NCBI GenBank assembly: GCA_020425125.1
Contig: JAGQRV010000024.1
Span: forward strand, 1 to 55,299
Origin: Paracoccaceae bacterium
GTDB taxonomy: Bacteria > Pseudomonadota > Alphaproteobacteria > Rhodobacterales > Rhodobacteraceae
Direction: 5' to 3'
DNA: 55,299 nucleotides
Part shown: positions 8,103-17,409 of the stretch, in pieces
Layout: each line of letters opens with the position of its first letter
Position numbering within the stretch: the first letter of the stretch is position 1
The notes under the pieces: model-generated
Seen by the model: only the letters and a program-made list of their open reading frames with translations
What the model was told of the DNA's origin: nothing
Databases searched by the model: none
Translations under genes and position numbers: made by a program

Positions 8103-9441
8103 CCAGGCACCCGGCGGGAACGGCGATCCCGTTTCCGTCGAACACGTTGCGTGTGTCGAAGATCATCTGCGCAAATGCGCCGACGAGCGCGTAGTCGACG
8201 TCGGTGTGGTCCGTGGTGACCACAACGGCATCGTAGGCCGCAACCGTCTCGGGTGTCAGGGTGACCGAGACCCGTCCCGCAAGGTCCGGGTGGTCCCGGG
8301 TCATCGGCATCTCGGGAAAATACGGATCGTGGTAATCGCAGCGGGCTCCCATCGCTTCCAGGCGGCGCAGCACGCCGAGCGCCGGGCTTTCGCGCGTATC
8401 CTCGACATTCTTCTTGTAGGCGATTCCCATGACCAGAATCTGCGCGCCCTGAACCGCCTTGCCGGCACGCTGGTTCAGATCGGCCGCAACCCGGAAGGCG
8501 ATTCGGTCCGGCGCGGTCTCGTTGTTGCCCCGGGCGAGGTCGATGATCGGAGTTTCCGAGCCGACGTCGCGGGCGCGCCAGGACAGGTAGACCGGCGAGA
8601 CCGGGATGCAGTCGCCCCCGATCCCCGGGCCGGGATAGAAGGGCATGAAGCCGAAGGGCTTGGTGGCTGCCGCGCGGATCACCGGCCAGATGTCGATGCC
8701 CATGGCGTCGAGCGCCACCTTCATCTCGTTGACCAGCGCGATGTTGACGGTCCGGAAGCTGTTCTCGACCAGCTTGACCGCTTCCGCGGTGGCAGAGGAT
8801 TCCACCGGCACCGCCTTGGTGACGATCTTGGAATAGAACGCCTCCAGCAGATCGCGCGATTCCGAGTCGTCGGCACCGACGATCTTCGGGATCGACCGGG
8901 TCGAGAACTTGTCGTTGCCCGGATCTTCCCGTTCGGGAGAAAAGCCGAGGAAGAAGTCGGTCCCGGCGACCAGACCGGTCTTTTCGAGGATCGGCTTGAC
9001 GATGTTGGTCGTGCAGCCCGGCCAGACCGTGCTTTCCAGAACGACCAGCTGTCCCGGCCGCACCCAACGCGAAATCGTCTCCGCCGCGCGAATCACATAG
9101 GTCAGATCGGGCTCCCGCTTCCCCGAAAGCGGCGTCGGCACGCAGATCAGCACGATATCGGCCTCGGTCAGAATCGCCGGATCGGCAGTGGCCGCAAAAC
9201 GCCCGGTGCCGACGGCGGTCGCGATCCGGTCCTCAGGGAAGTATGAGATCACCTTCTCGCCCTGATTGATCCGTCCGACACGCTCGGCATTGACGTCGAG
9301 CCCGGTGACCGGGAAGCCGGCCTCGTGCACGGTCAGCGCCAGCGGCAACCCGACATAGCCAAGTCCCACGGTCACGACATGCGCCTGGCATTGCTGAATG
9401 CGGGTTCTGAGTTCGGACGAAAGGGAGAATGCGCGATTCAT
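8092..9441 (-). CDS. Nucleotide-sugar 6-dehydrogenase (WbpA/WecC/TviB type)
   Basis: A 449-residue UDP-sugar dehydrogenase that oxidises C6 of a UDP-hexose to a uronate with two NAD+. The N-terminal Rossmann motif is VGLGYVGLPLAL near residue 25. The catalytic cysteine lies in GGDCIPVSPVYLSW near residue 260, a context closer to the UDP-GlcNAc/UDP-ManNAc dehydrogenases than to the FGGSCFPKD of UDP-glucose dehydrogenase. A second Rossmann domain (VMGIAYKKNVEDTRESPAL) follows. The start at 9441 (MNRAFSLSS) has AAGGTTGG upstream; the open frame continues to 9510 without family similarity. The product is probably UDP-GlcNAcA, with UDP-GlcA as the alternative that could feed the decarboxylase at 21975. 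Confidence 0.85.
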   Translation of the reverse strand: MNRAFSLSSELRTRIQQCQAHVVTVGLGYVGLPLALTVHEAGFPVTGLDVNAERVGRINQGEKVISYFPEDRIATAVGTGRFAATADPAILTEADIVLICVPTPLSGKREPDLTYVIRAAETISRWVRPGQLVVLESTVWPGCTTNIVKPILEKTGLVAGTDFFLGFSPEREDPGNDKFSTRSIPKIVGADDSESRDLLEAFYSKIVTKAVPVESSATAEAVKLVENSFRTVNIALVNEMKVALDAMGIDIWPVIRAAATKPFGFMPFYPGPGIGGDCIPVSPVYLSWRARDVGSETPIIDLARGNNETAPDRIAFRVAADLNQRAGKAVQGAQILVMGIAYKKNVEDTRESPALGVLRRLEAMGARCDYHDPYFPEMPMTRDHPDLAGRVSVTLTPETVAAYDAVVVTTDHTDVDYALVGAFAQMIFDTRNVFDGNGIAVPAGCLVKI

Positions 9442-9809
9442 TGAACCAACCTTGCCATCGACAATTTCTGGCGAGTGCATATCACGCCGCACTGCGGGAC
9501 CGCACCGCAAAACCGCGGATTTGGCAAACGGGAACTAAAATCTCGCGATTTTCGGATCTTGCCGCACCTGCGAACAGACCGGCTGACGCCGAAGCAGGCG
9601 TACCCGAAACGGCCGATGCTGCATTGCGGCAGCAAATCACAACCAGGCCGCGAACTCTGTGTCCGCAGGATGTCAACTCGCAGCTTGATGAGACGGCGTT
9701 CACCCGAATCACCTAGCTGTGCAGCTGCGGCAATGTAGTGTGGCTCCGAATTGGGCGCTGTGCTATGTCGACGAGCGTTGGACCGAGTGTCAGGTTTCTG
9801 TGAGGCAGC
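9442..9809. other. Divergent intergenic region
   Basis: 368 bases between two divergently transcribed glycan genes. No convincing coding region or RNA gene is seen. It contains an AT-rich inverted repeat at 9537-9552 and probably holds both promoters of the locus. Confidence 0.5.
9537..9552. promoter_or_regulatory. AAAATC-N4-GATTTT inverted repeat
   Basis: A 6-bp perfect inverted repeat around a TCGC spacer, in the middle of the divergent gap upstream of both the dehydrogenase and the epimerase. A regulator-binding site is possible. No protein is proposed. Confidence 0.3.
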
Positions 9810-10775
9810 ATGGATATACTCATCACCGGCGGTGCGGGATTCATCGGGTCCCACCTCGCCGAATGGCTTGTCGGTGACGGCCATGGCGTGACGGTGCTCG
9901 ACGACCTGTCCACAGGCCGACGAGAGAACCTAGCAGCGCTGGAAGGTTCGAATTCCCTCGTCTTCGTGGAAGGCAGCGTGCTCGACCAGGACTTGGTGCG
10001 CGACCTTGTGGGACGCGCCGACGTGGTGGTCCATCTGGCCGCAGCGGTGGGCGTCAAGCTGATCATGGACGAGCCGAGCCGGTCCATCCTCACCAACATC
10101 AACGGCACCGAGAACGTGCTCAGCGCGGCAATTCCCGGCCGCAAGCTGACGCTCGTCGCCTCGACCTCCGAAGTCTACGGAAAGGCCACGAAGTTTCCGT
10201 TCAGCGAGGATGACGACCTGACCATCGGGGCGACGCGGAACCTGCGCTGGTCCTATGCCTGCGCCAAGATGCTCGATGAATTCATGGCGCTGGCCTATGC
10301 TCGCGACAGCGGGCTGCCGGTGGTGGTGCTGCGCTTCTTCAACACGACCGGCCCGCGCCAGACCGGGCGATACGGCATGGTCCTGCCCAATTTCGTGCAG
10401 AGTGCGCTCGCCGGGACACCGCTGACCGTACATGGCGACGGCACCCAGACACGGTGCTTCGGGCACGTCCGCGACGCGGTCGAGTCGGTCGTGCGCCTGA
10501 TGCGCGAACCGTCGGCGCAGGGTCAGGTGTTCAATGTCGCAAACGACCAGGAAGTATCGATCCGGGGACTTGCCGAACAGGTGATCGCGGCGACCGGTTC
10601 TGCGTCCGAGATCCGCCACGTGCCCTATGACAGCGTCTATCCCGTCGGGTTCGAGGACATGATGCGGCGGCTTCCCGACGTATCCAAGCTCGAACGCACG
10701 ATCGGCTTCCGTCCACGCCGACCGCTGTCCGAGATCATCGACGACATCGTCGCCGAAAAGCGCGGTTCAAACTAG
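9810..10775 (+). CDS. NAD-dependent epimerase/dehydratase (extended SDR)
   Basis: A 321-residue extended short-chain dehydrogenase acting on a nucleotide sugar. ILITGGAGFIGSHLAEWL at residues 3-20 binds NAD(H). The catalytic set is the STSEVYG serine region near residue 115 and Y-x3-K in YACAKML near residue 149. NTTGPRQTGRYGMVLPNF and the C-terminal 'GFEDMMRRLPDVSKLERTIGF' region resemble UDP-glucose 4-epimerases and UDP-sugar decarboxylase relatives. 4-Epimerase is the most likely class; a dehydratase cannot be excluded. It is first in a rightward three-gene set with the GT-C enzyme (14 bp gap) and the GMC oxidoreductase. Confidence 0.8.
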   Translation: MDILITGGAGFIGSHLAEWLVGDGHGVTVLDDLSTGRRENLAALEGSNSLVFVEGSVLDQDLVRDLVGRADVVVHLAAAVGVKLIMDEPSRSILTNINGTENVLSAAIPGRKLTLVASTSEVYGKATKFPFSEDDDLTIGATRNLRWSYACAKMLDEFMALAYARDSGLPVVVLRFFNTTGPRQTGRYGMVLPNFVQSALAGTPLTVHGDGTQTRCFGHVRDAVESVVRLMREPSAQGQVFNVANDQEVSIRGLAEQVIAATGSASEIRHVPYDSVYPVGFEDMMRRLPDVSKLERTIGFRPRRPLSEIIDDIVAEKRGSN

Positions 10776-10788
10776 AGGAGGTGCATGA

Positions 10789-12285
10789 ATGACGATCATG
10801 GATGCACGCCTTTCGGCGCAAACGTTCTCCCGGACGCCGGCAGATACACCGGCAAGAACCGAGATTGCCGCGCTCGCGGTCATTCTTGTTGTTGCAACCG
10901 TCCTGCGGGTGATCGGCCTGAACGGCCCGCTCTGGTTCGACGAGATCGTCACGGTCGACACGCATCTGCACCTCGGATGGGGCGACATGATGCACCATTT
11001 CGAGATGAACCATCACTACCTGCACAACCTGCAAGCCAAACTGGCGATGGCGCTGTTCGGCGACGCCGACTGGGTCGTTCGACTTCCGGCGATGCTCATG
11101 GGCCTCGCCACGGTGGTTGCCGTTTGGTGGCTTGCCCGGCAGATCGGCGGCAGGGCGGTCGGTCTGGTCGTCGCGGCGCTGATGGCGACCTCCTATCATG
11201 AGATCTGGTTCTCGCAGAATGCCCGCGGCTACACGGAACTGGCATTCTGGAGCAGTCTCGGCACCATCCTGTACCTGCGCGGATTGCGGCAGCCCGATGG
11301 CGCGACCTGGATGGGCTACGGCGTCACGCTGATGCTCGCCACCTTCACACATCTCACGGGCGCCTTCCTGTTTGCCGCGCAAGGGCTGGTCTGGCTGGGC
11401 GTCCTGGCCCGGCGGATGGCGGATGGCAGCCTCGACCGCAAGCTGGTTCTGTGGCCCGCGGCCGGCTACCTGTTCGGTGCCGTCCTGACCGTCGCCGTCT
11501 ACCTGCCACTGCTGCCGTCGCTGATCGCCACCGTCTCCGGTGTCTCCGCGACCTCTGCAGTCGACGTCATGGCGGAATACCAGTCGCCGTTCTGGACCGT
11601 ACTTGAAGGCGTCCAGACCGCCCTGGGTCATGCCGGCATCGTATCGATCCTGGTGGCGGTCGCCGTCTTTGTCCTCACCGTCGTCGGTGGCGTGGCCGCG
11701 CGCGGGACAACGCCGCAATTCGGCGTGATGGTGCTGGTGCATGTCCTCCTGACCGTCGCGATCCTGAGCGTCCTCGGCATGCGGATCTGGCCCCGTTTCT
11801 TCTTCGCCGACATCGGCTTCCTGCTGATCCTCATCGTGATGGGGGTGCGGGCGGTCTGTGCGCTGTTGGGATCGCATCGCGACCGGCGATCTGCCATCCT
11901 GTTCGCCCTGTCGGCAGCCGCCATGGTGGCGATCTCCGGCGCTCTGGCGGTGCGCAACTACGTCGCACCGAAACAGGATCTGGCCGGCGCCGTCGCTCTG
12001 GTGTCCGAGATCCGGCAGCCGGGAGAGCGGGTTTATGCGGTCGGTCCGGGCGCCGAGATCTTCCGGGGCCATTTCGGCCGGGACTGGCGCGGGATCGGCA
12101 GCGACGGAGATTACGACGAGGCGATGGCCGTACCCGGCCCGGTGCTGCTGGTCGTCGCCTTCCCGGATCGCAGCTTCCGTCTGGTCCCCCACCTGCAGAA
12201 CGACCGCAACACCCGGCTGGAACTGGTGCGGCGGCTCCCCGGAACGCTTGGCGACGGCTCGATCTTCATCCTCCGCCGCCCATGA
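10789..12285 (+). CDS. GT-C family membrane glycosyltransferase (GT39/ArnT-like)
   Basis: A 498-residue polytopic protein with about ten predicted membrane segments (first helix around AALAVILVVATVLRVIGL). The first periplasmic loop has the acidic motif GPLWFDEIVTVDT just after helix 1, the hallmark of GT-C enzymes such as ArnT and protein O-mannosyltransferases that use polyprenyl-phosphate sugars. The C-terminal soluble part is short. The likely role is transfer of a lipid-linked sugar at the periplasmic face; the GT2 enzyme at 19850 could make that donor. It overlaps the next gene by 4 bp (ATGA). An upstream AGAGGAGG at 10774-10781 is a strong ribosome-binding site. Confidence 0.8.
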   Translation: MTIMDARLSAQTFSRTPADTPARTEIAALAVILVVATVLRVIGLNGPLWFDEIVTVDTHLHLGWGDMMHHFEMNHHYLHNLQAKLAMALFGDADWVVRLPAMLMGLATVVAVWWLARQIGGRAVGLVVAALMATSYHEIWFSQNARGYTELAFWSSLGTILYLRGLRQPDGATWMGYGVTLMLATFTHLTGAFLFAAQGLVWLGVLARRMADGSLDRKLVLWPAAGYLFGAVLTVAVYLPLLPSLIATVSGVSATSAVDVMAEYQSPFWTVLEGVQTALGHAGIVSILVAVAVFVLTVVGGVAARGTTPQFGVMVLVHVLLTVAILSVLGMRIWPRFFFADIGFLLILIVMGVRAVCALLGSHRDRRSAILFALSAAAMVAISGALAVRNYVAPKQDLAGAVALVSEIRQPGERVYAVGPGAEIFRGHFGRDWRGIGSDGDYDEAMAVPGPVLLVVAFPDRSFRLVPHLQNDRNTRLELVRRLPGTLGDGSIFILRRP

Positions 12286-13829
12286 GTGCCGAGAAGGCCG
12301 ATTTCGTCATCGGCTCCGGTCCGGCCGGAATATCCGTTGCGCGCGCACTCCTCGATGCCGGGCGCAAGGTCGTTCTGGTCGATGACGGCAAGCGGGCAGA
12401 ACCCGAGGCGCTGGCCCGGCGCGACACGATGGCCGCGTCGGATCCCGCGACATGGACGCGGGCCGCGCGCGCGGCCTACATGGCGCCGCAATTCGCCGCA
12501 CCTCCGGGTCAGGTCCGCCGCTATGGCTCCGACTTCGCCATGGAACTCGCCGACGCGACCTTTGCCTCCGCGCCACCCGATTTCGCGCTTCGAGCCTCGC
12601 GCGCTGCGGGGGGGCTGTCCAATCTCTGGGGAGCGGCAGTCCTGCCGTATGCACAGTCGGACATGGCGGGCTGGCCCATCGGCGAGGCGGACCTCGCGCC
12701 GCATTATCGGGCCGTGGCGACCTTCGTGCCGATCGCCGGGCGCACCGATGATCTCGCCGGACTTTTTCCCGCCCTGTCCATCGACGACTGCACGTCGATC
12801 GAGCCGAGCCCGCAAGCCCGCACGTTTCTTGCCCGCCTCGGTGCGGCGAAGCCGGGCCTGAATCGGCTCGGCATCCGGGCCGGCGCGGCGCGGCAGGCGG
12901 TGGCTGCCGGCTGCCGCCAATGCGGCCTTTGCCTGCACGGCTGCCCCTGGTCGCTGATCTATTCGGCCCAGTCGAGCCTCGACGATCTACGCGGCCATCC
13001 CCGGCTGACCTACCGGCCCGGCAGCGTCGTCACGCACGTGTCCGAGGATGACGGCGGTGTGCGCCTGGGCCTGTCCAACGGACAGGCTGAAACAGGCGGC
13101 CGCGTCTTTCTGGCGGCCGGCGTGCTTGAGACGGCGCGCCTGCTTCTGGCATCGGAACTGGTGGCGGGCGAGCGCCTGACGCTCCGGGACAGCCAGCACG
13201 CCTTCCTGCCGGCGCTGCAATGGCGGTTCAACCGTGTGGCGCCCGACCGCCCGCCGTACCACACCCTGCCGCAGGCCTTTCTGGAACTCGGCGACGCGGC
13301 GATTTCGCCGTTTCTGGTCCATGCGCAAATCTACACATGGAACGAACATTTCGCCGCGGATCTCGTCGCCAATTACGGCCGTCTGCCAGGGTCGGCCCCG
13401 CTCCTGAGGCAACTGGCCCGCCGGCTCGTCGTGGCGCAGATCTTCCTCCACTCGGCCCACTCGGCACGGCTCCATCTGCGCCTCGCAGCAGACGGACGGC
13501 TTGACGCCTCGATCGAACCGAGCCCGGACACCGGCGCCGTTCTCGCCGGCGCGGCAGAACGGATCGGAGCCGCACTCGCGCTCGGCGGGCTGCGTGCCCT
13601 GACTTTCGCGCGGCGGGACGGGGCGCCCGGATCAAGCTTCCACGTCGGTGCCAGCCTGCCGATGACAAGCACGCCGAAGGCGGGTCAAAGCGATCCGCTC
13701 GGCCGGCCGGCGGGACTTCGCCGCATCCATGTGGTCGACGCCTCGGTGCTGCCTGCGGTCCCGGCGACGACCATCACCTTCAGCGTCATGGCCAACGCCC
13801 ACCGCATCGGGACCGCAGCCTGCGCATGA
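12282..13829 (+). CDS. GMC-type FAD oxidoreductase with a ferredoxin-like cysteine motif
   Basis: A 515-residue flavoprotein. FVIGSGPAGISVARALLDAGRKVVLVDDG near the N-terminus is the FAD-binding fold, split here as GSGPAG then VVLVDDG. The C-terminal VDASVLPAVPATTITFSVMANAHRI is the conserved GMC C-terminal segment, with an HVGAS histidine before it. Near residue 207 the sequence CRQCGLCLHGCPW fits CxxCxxCxxxCP, the signature of a [4Fe-4S] ferredoxin site, which is not a feature of classical GMC oxidases. It may pass electrons to a cluster instead of oxygen. Related proteins are found in glycan loci. The substrate, probably a sugar alcohol or lipid-linked sugar, is unknown. It overlaps the GT-C gene by 4 bp. 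Confidence 0.75.
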   Translation: MSAEKADFVIGSGPAGISVARALLDAGRKVVLVDDGKRAEPEALARRDTMAASDPATWTRAARAAYMAPQFAAPPGQVRRYGSDFAMELADATFASAPPDFALRASRAAGGLSNLWGAAVLPYAQSDMAGWPIGEADLAPHYRAVATFVPIAGRTDDLAGLFPALSIDDCTSIEPSPQARTFLARLGAAKPGLNRLGIRAGAARQAVAAGCRQCGLCLHGCPWSLIYSAQSSLDDLRGHPRLTYRPGSVVTHVSEDDGGVRLGLSNGQAETGGRVFLAAGVLETARLLLASELVAGERLTLRDSQHAFLPALQWRFNRVAPDRPPYHTLPQAFLELGDAAISPFLVHAQIYTWNEHFAADLVANYGRLPGSAPLLRQLARRLVVAQIFLHSAHSARLHLRLAADGRLDASIEPSPDTGAVLAGAAERIGAALALGGLRALTFARRDGAPGSSFHVGASLPMTSTPKAGQSDPLGRPAGLRRIHVVDASVLPAVPATTITFSVMANAHRIGTAACA

Positions 13830-13848
13830 CACCGGCAGGCGCCTCCGT

Positions 13849-15123
13849 TCAGGCGGCGGCGGATCCGATCTCAAGTGACCCTGCGGTCAGCTTCCGGGCA
13901 AGCTGCGTGTCGCCCTTGCGGTGCGCCGCACGCGCCAGAGCCTCGCCATATGCCGCAAGAACGCGGTCCTCGCGCCAGCGCGTTTCGAAGGCTTGCCGGG
14001 CCGCACGCGCCTGCCGCTCTCGAAGTGCCGCATCGTCTTGCAGGGCGTTCATTGCGGCCACCAGTTCCGCTTCGGTCTCGAACAGAGCACCGCCGCCGGA
14101 GGTCTCGACGATCTCCGGAAACGGACCGAGCCGCCGCGCGATCACCGGGGTGCCCAGACGGAAGCTTTCGATCAGGATGATCCCGAACGTCTCGTAGCAG
14201 ACGGACGGCACGATCAGCCCGAGCGCGCCGCGATAGTAGGACGCAAGTTCGTCCGGCGACATCCGGCCCAGGAACCGGATCCGCGGGTTCCCGGCCGCCT
14301 GCGCCTTCAGGTTGGCCGCGTAGTCGCCGTCACCGAGAATGAGCAGATCGGCGCCGCGGTCGGTCGCAAAGGCCGGAAAGACGTCCTGCAAGCCCTTGAT
14401 CTTCTCCAGCCGGCCCACGAACAGGAAATAGGGCCGCGGATGACCCGCGAAGGGCGGCGTCGCATTGTGATCGAGGTCGGGGAGGAAATAGGGCAGCACC
14501 TCCATTTCGTGGCGCAGGCCGAATTCGCGATGCTTGTCGCGGCTGAATTCGCTCTTCGCGATCAGCAGATCCACGTCGTCCAGCGCCCGCTCGATCATGC
14601 CCGTGTACCGCCAGAGCTGGGGGGGACGGCGGTAGTTCAGAACGCAGCGCAGGCATTGCCGCTCGTCACACAATTCGCGCCCGTGCCGCCAGAGCACGTG
14701 GGTCGGGCAGACCAGCCAGTGCTCGTGCGCCTCGTAAACCTTCAGCGCGTCGCCGATGCGGATCAATCCCGGTCCCCCGACCAGCGACATGTTGTTGTAC
14801 CAGATGATGTCATAGCGGCCGTCGGTGATCAGCGAACGAATGCGCGCGCCGTGCATCACCGGATAGCCGGTCTGCTGGGTCAGAAGATCCGAAACGAGCC
14901 CGAAGCGGTGCCGCAAACCGATCCGGGTCACGCCGTCCTGCGCCCCTTCGCCCGCGGGCACCGGCCCGCCGAGATTGAGATAGGCGTCTTCACCATGGAC
15001 GACGGTCACGTCGTGCCCGCGCGCCACAAGGGCCCGTGCCATCCGCTGCACCCCCACGGCATCGCCGCCGAAGGAATAGGGCGGGTAAAATGTGGTGAAC
15101 ATCAGGATGCGCAGTGCGGCCAT
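13849..15123 (-). CDS. Glycosyltransferase family 4
   Basis: A 424-residue GT-B glycosyltransferase. The N-terminal FYPPYSFGGDAVGVQRMARAL is typical GT4, as is the FVGRLEKIKGLQDVF start of the C-terminal domain near residue 225. The nucleotide-sugar site E-x7-E is seen in YETFGIILIESFRLGTP near 310. A cluster of cysteines (CPTHVLWRHGRELCDERQCLRCVL) near residue 142 is found in several roseobacter GT4 proteins and may bind zinc. It is the last gene of the leftward glycan set and converges with the GMC gene, 19 bp away. Donor and acceptor are not predictable. Confidence 0.85.
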   Translation of the reverse strand: MAALRILMFTTFYPPYSFGGDAVGVQRMARALVARGHDVTVVHGEDAYLNLGGPVPAGEGAQDGVTRIGLRHRFGLVSDLLTQQTGYPVMHGARIRSLITDGRYDIIWYNNMSLVGGPGLIRIGDALKVYEAHEHWLVCPTHVLWRHGRELCDERQCLRCVLNYRRPPQLWRYTGMIERALDDVDLLIAKSEFSRDKHREFGLRHEMEVLPYFLPDLDHNATPPFAGHPRPYFLFVGRLEKIKGLQDVFPAFATDRGADLLILGDGDYAANLKAQAAGNPRIRFLGRMSPDELASYYRGALGLIVPSVCYETFGIILIESFRLGTPVIARRLGPFPEIVETSGGGALFETEAELVAAMNALQDDAALRERQARAARQAFETRWREDRVLAAYGEALARAAHRKGDTQLARKLTAGSLEIGSAAA

Positions 15124-15150
15124 TCTCGGCTCCCAACCATCGTTACAACG

Positions 15151-16617
15151 TCAACTCCCGCTGGCGGCGCCGGCAGGACCGCCGCGGGTCATTGCCACGT
15201 AGGACCGCAGCAGCATCAGCCGGTCCCGCATCGTGTACCAGGCAATCGCCCCATAGACCGCGGCGCCCGACAGCGCGCCCAAACCGATCGCCACGACGGG
15301 CGGGCCGGCTCCCAGAGTCTGCAGCACCGCCCAGACCACCGCCGCCATCGTGAGCCCGGCAGTTGCCGGAACGGCATGGAGCCGCAGAAGCGAGCCAGCC
15401 TCAAGATCCGCCAGCCGCGCCACGAACCAAATCCGTGCCAGCCAGAGCACATAATAGACGGCCACGAACGCGCCGGTCATGGCCGGAAGTCCGCCTGGCG
15501 ACGACAGATAGGCCACGGCCGCCGCCGTTCCGGCGGCGATCCAGCCCAGTGCGGCCAGGTATCCGACCCTGCCCAGGGCAAGGCAGAATGCCTGCTCGAT
15601 CAGGCCAAGGCAGAGGTAGATGCCATAAAGGCTGAGCGGGCTGAGTGCAGCGGCGGCCGCGGTCCAGCCCGGGCCGAAGACAAGGGTCAGAAGCGGCCCG
15701 GCGAGCATCGACATGCCAAGGAAAGCCGGGAACGCCAGAAGGCCGGTCATTGCCAGCAGATCGACAAGGAAGGGCGCGGCGGCGGCCTTCTCGCGGCGCA
15801 GCGCGGCGAATGCGGACTGGGCTGCGGTCCGGATCGGCGTGACGATCAGGAACGACCCGATCTCGACCAGCCGCCAGGACAGCGAGAAATAGCCGACCTG
15901 GACCGGGCCGAGAACCGCCCCAATGGTCAGGGTCGGCAACTGCAGAGCCGCAATCTCGGCTCCCCTCAGCCCGAGGATATGCACCCCGAAACGGATCATC
16001 TCGCGCAGCCGGGTCGTGCGGGCGCGAAAGCCAGGACGCCAGGGTGTCGCGGTCCAGGCCAGGAAGACATTGGTGATGACAGTGGCCGCACGATGGCCGA
16101 CCAGCGCCCAGATCCCGGCGCCCGACAGCGCGAGGCCGATCCCGACAACACCGCCGGCAACCACCCCTGCGACTGCACGGATCGACAGTGTCCGCAGGTT
16201 TAGGTCACGGCGCAGGATGCCGGCCGGCACCGCGTCCAGCGATTTCACGAAGACCAGCGGCGCCAGCGCGCGCACGACCGGGACCAGAGCCGGTTCGCCG
16301 TAGAAATTGGCGACCGGGACGGCGACGGCGGCAAGGACAAGGCTGAGAAAGACACCAAGGCCGGCGAGCAGCCAGAAGACCGCGTTCAGATCCTCTTCCG
16401 ACAGGTCCGGCGCGGCAATGACGTACTCCGAAAGCGACTCGCGCACCAGCGCCTCGGACAGGATCACGAGCGCGCTGGCCATTGCGAGCAGGCCGAAGGC
16501 TCCGGCGCCAAGAAGGCGGGCGAGCAGAGCGAAGACCGCGAAATTGATCGCCTGTTCGGTCCAGTTGCCGAAGGCCATCCAGGCGACACCGCGGGTGAAC
16601 TTGCGTTCGATCGTCAT
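15151..16617 (-). CDS. Wzx-type polysaccharide flippase (MOP/MATE-like superfamily)
   Basis: A 488-residue integral membrane protein with 12-14 hydrophobic segments, of the WzxC/O-antigen translocase kind. The opening GVAWMAFGNWTEQAINFAVFALLARLLGAGAFGL splits into an amphipathic start and a first helix ending in LLARLLGAGAFGL, a strong hallmark. Its role is to flip undecaprenyl-linked oligosaccharide across the inner membrane. The start at 16617 (MTIERKFTRG) is used because a longer frame to 16734 would overlap the deacetylase gene by about 85 bases. It lies 31 bp after the deacetylase stop. Confidence 0.85.
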   Translation of the reverse strand: MTIERKFTRGVAWMAFGNWTEQAINFAVFALLARLLGAGAFGLLAMASALVILSEALVRESLSEYVIAAPDLSEEDLNAVFWLLAGLGVFLSLVLAAVAVPVANFYGEPALVPVVRALAPLVFVKSLDAVPAGILRRDLNLRTLSIRAVAGVVAGGVVGIGLALSGAGIWALVGHRAATVITNVFLAWTATPWRPGFRARTTRLREMIRFGVHILGLRGAEIAALQLPTLTIGAVLGPVQVGYFSLSWRLVEIGSFLIVTPIRTAAQSAFAALRREKAAAAPFLVDLLAMTGLLAFPAFLGMSMLAGPLLTLVFGPGWTAAAAALSPLSLYGIYLCLGLIEQAFCLALGRVGYLAALGWIAAGTAAAVAYLSSPGGLPAMTGAFVAVYYVLWLARIWFVARLADLEAGSLLRLHAVPATAGLTMAAVVWAVLQTLGAGPPVVAIGLGALSGAAVYGAIAWYTMRDRLMLLRSYVAMTRGGPAGAASGS

Positions 16618-16648
16618 CGCCGTGGCTTCCGGTGACCAGGGACCGCGA

Positions 16649-17404
16649 TCACAATCCGGGCAGCATCTGCTTGACGCCGCGCAGGAACCGCCGCTGCGCG
16701 AGATAGCTCGCGCCGCTGCCATCGAGATGCGCACGCCAGCGGTCCGGCGCGATGAAGTAGAACATCTCGATCCGCGGCAGGTCCATCAGGTCGTTGCTCA
16801 GCGTCGCCCGGTCGAGCCGCGTTCCGGCGGCGGTCTTGTAGAACCGTCCGGCATGCGCGGCGACCTGCGCGTTCGAGAATCCGTAAGGCGGTGCGAAATG
16901 CAGCACCTTCTGGCCCAGCCGATCCTCGATCTCCGCCTTCGAGACGCTCAATTCCACATCCAGCGTCTCGGCCGACAGCATGGTCAGGTCGGAATGGGTC
17001 ACGGAATGGCTGCCGAAGCCGACGCCCTGCCCGGCCAGATCTCGCATCGTGTCCCAGGTCATGATCGGCCGCTTCCTGCCGCCCGAGCGGTCCCAGTTTT
17101 CAGTCTCGCCGACATGGTCGGTGGGTACGTAGACGAGGGCGGGAAATCCGTGCCCCTCAAGGACCGGAAACGCGGTATCGGCGAAATCCTGGAGGGCGTC
17201 GTCGAACGTCAGCACAACCGATTGCGGCGGAAGTTCCTTGGTTCCGGCATGGGCCGCCAGAAGGTCGTCGAGGGTGATCACCGGCACGGCCGCGTCGGCA
17301 ATCGCCTGCATCTGGTCCGCGAAGACCGAGGGCGCGATCGACGTGGCTCCTCCCCCGTCGGAGATCGAATGATACATCAGGATGTCGATGACCGGGTCGC
17401 TCAT
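16649..17404 (-). CDS. Polysaccharide deacetylase (NodB homology domain)
   Basis: A 251-residue carbohydrate esterase family 4 protein. LMYHSISDGGG near the start, TFDD in VVLTFDDALQDF near residue 67, the metal-binding SHSVTH near 120 and FAPPYGFSN near 165 are the NodB motifs (catalytic Asp, metal Asp, two His). There is no obvious signal peptide, so it may act on cytoplasmic lipid-linked intermediates. It would remove N- or O-acetyl groups, consistent with a GlcNAc-type sugar in the product. The start at 17404 (MSDPVIDI) is used; the frame continues upstream without family content. It begins 5 bp after the FAD oxidoreductase stop. Confidence 0.85.
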   Translation of the reverse strand: MSDPVIDILMYHSISDGGGATSIAPSVFADQMQAIADAAVPVITLDDLLAAHAGTKELPPQSVVLTFDDALQDFADTAFPVLEGHGFPALVYVPTDHVGETENWDRSGGRKRPIMTWDTMRDLAGQGVGFGSHSVTHSDLTMLSAETLDVELSVSKAEIEDRLGQKVLHFAPPYGFSNAQVAAHAGRFYKTAAGTRLDRATLSNDLMDLPRIEMFYFIAPDRWRAHLDGSGASYLAQRRFLRGVKQMLPGL

Positions 17405-17409
17405 CCGCC

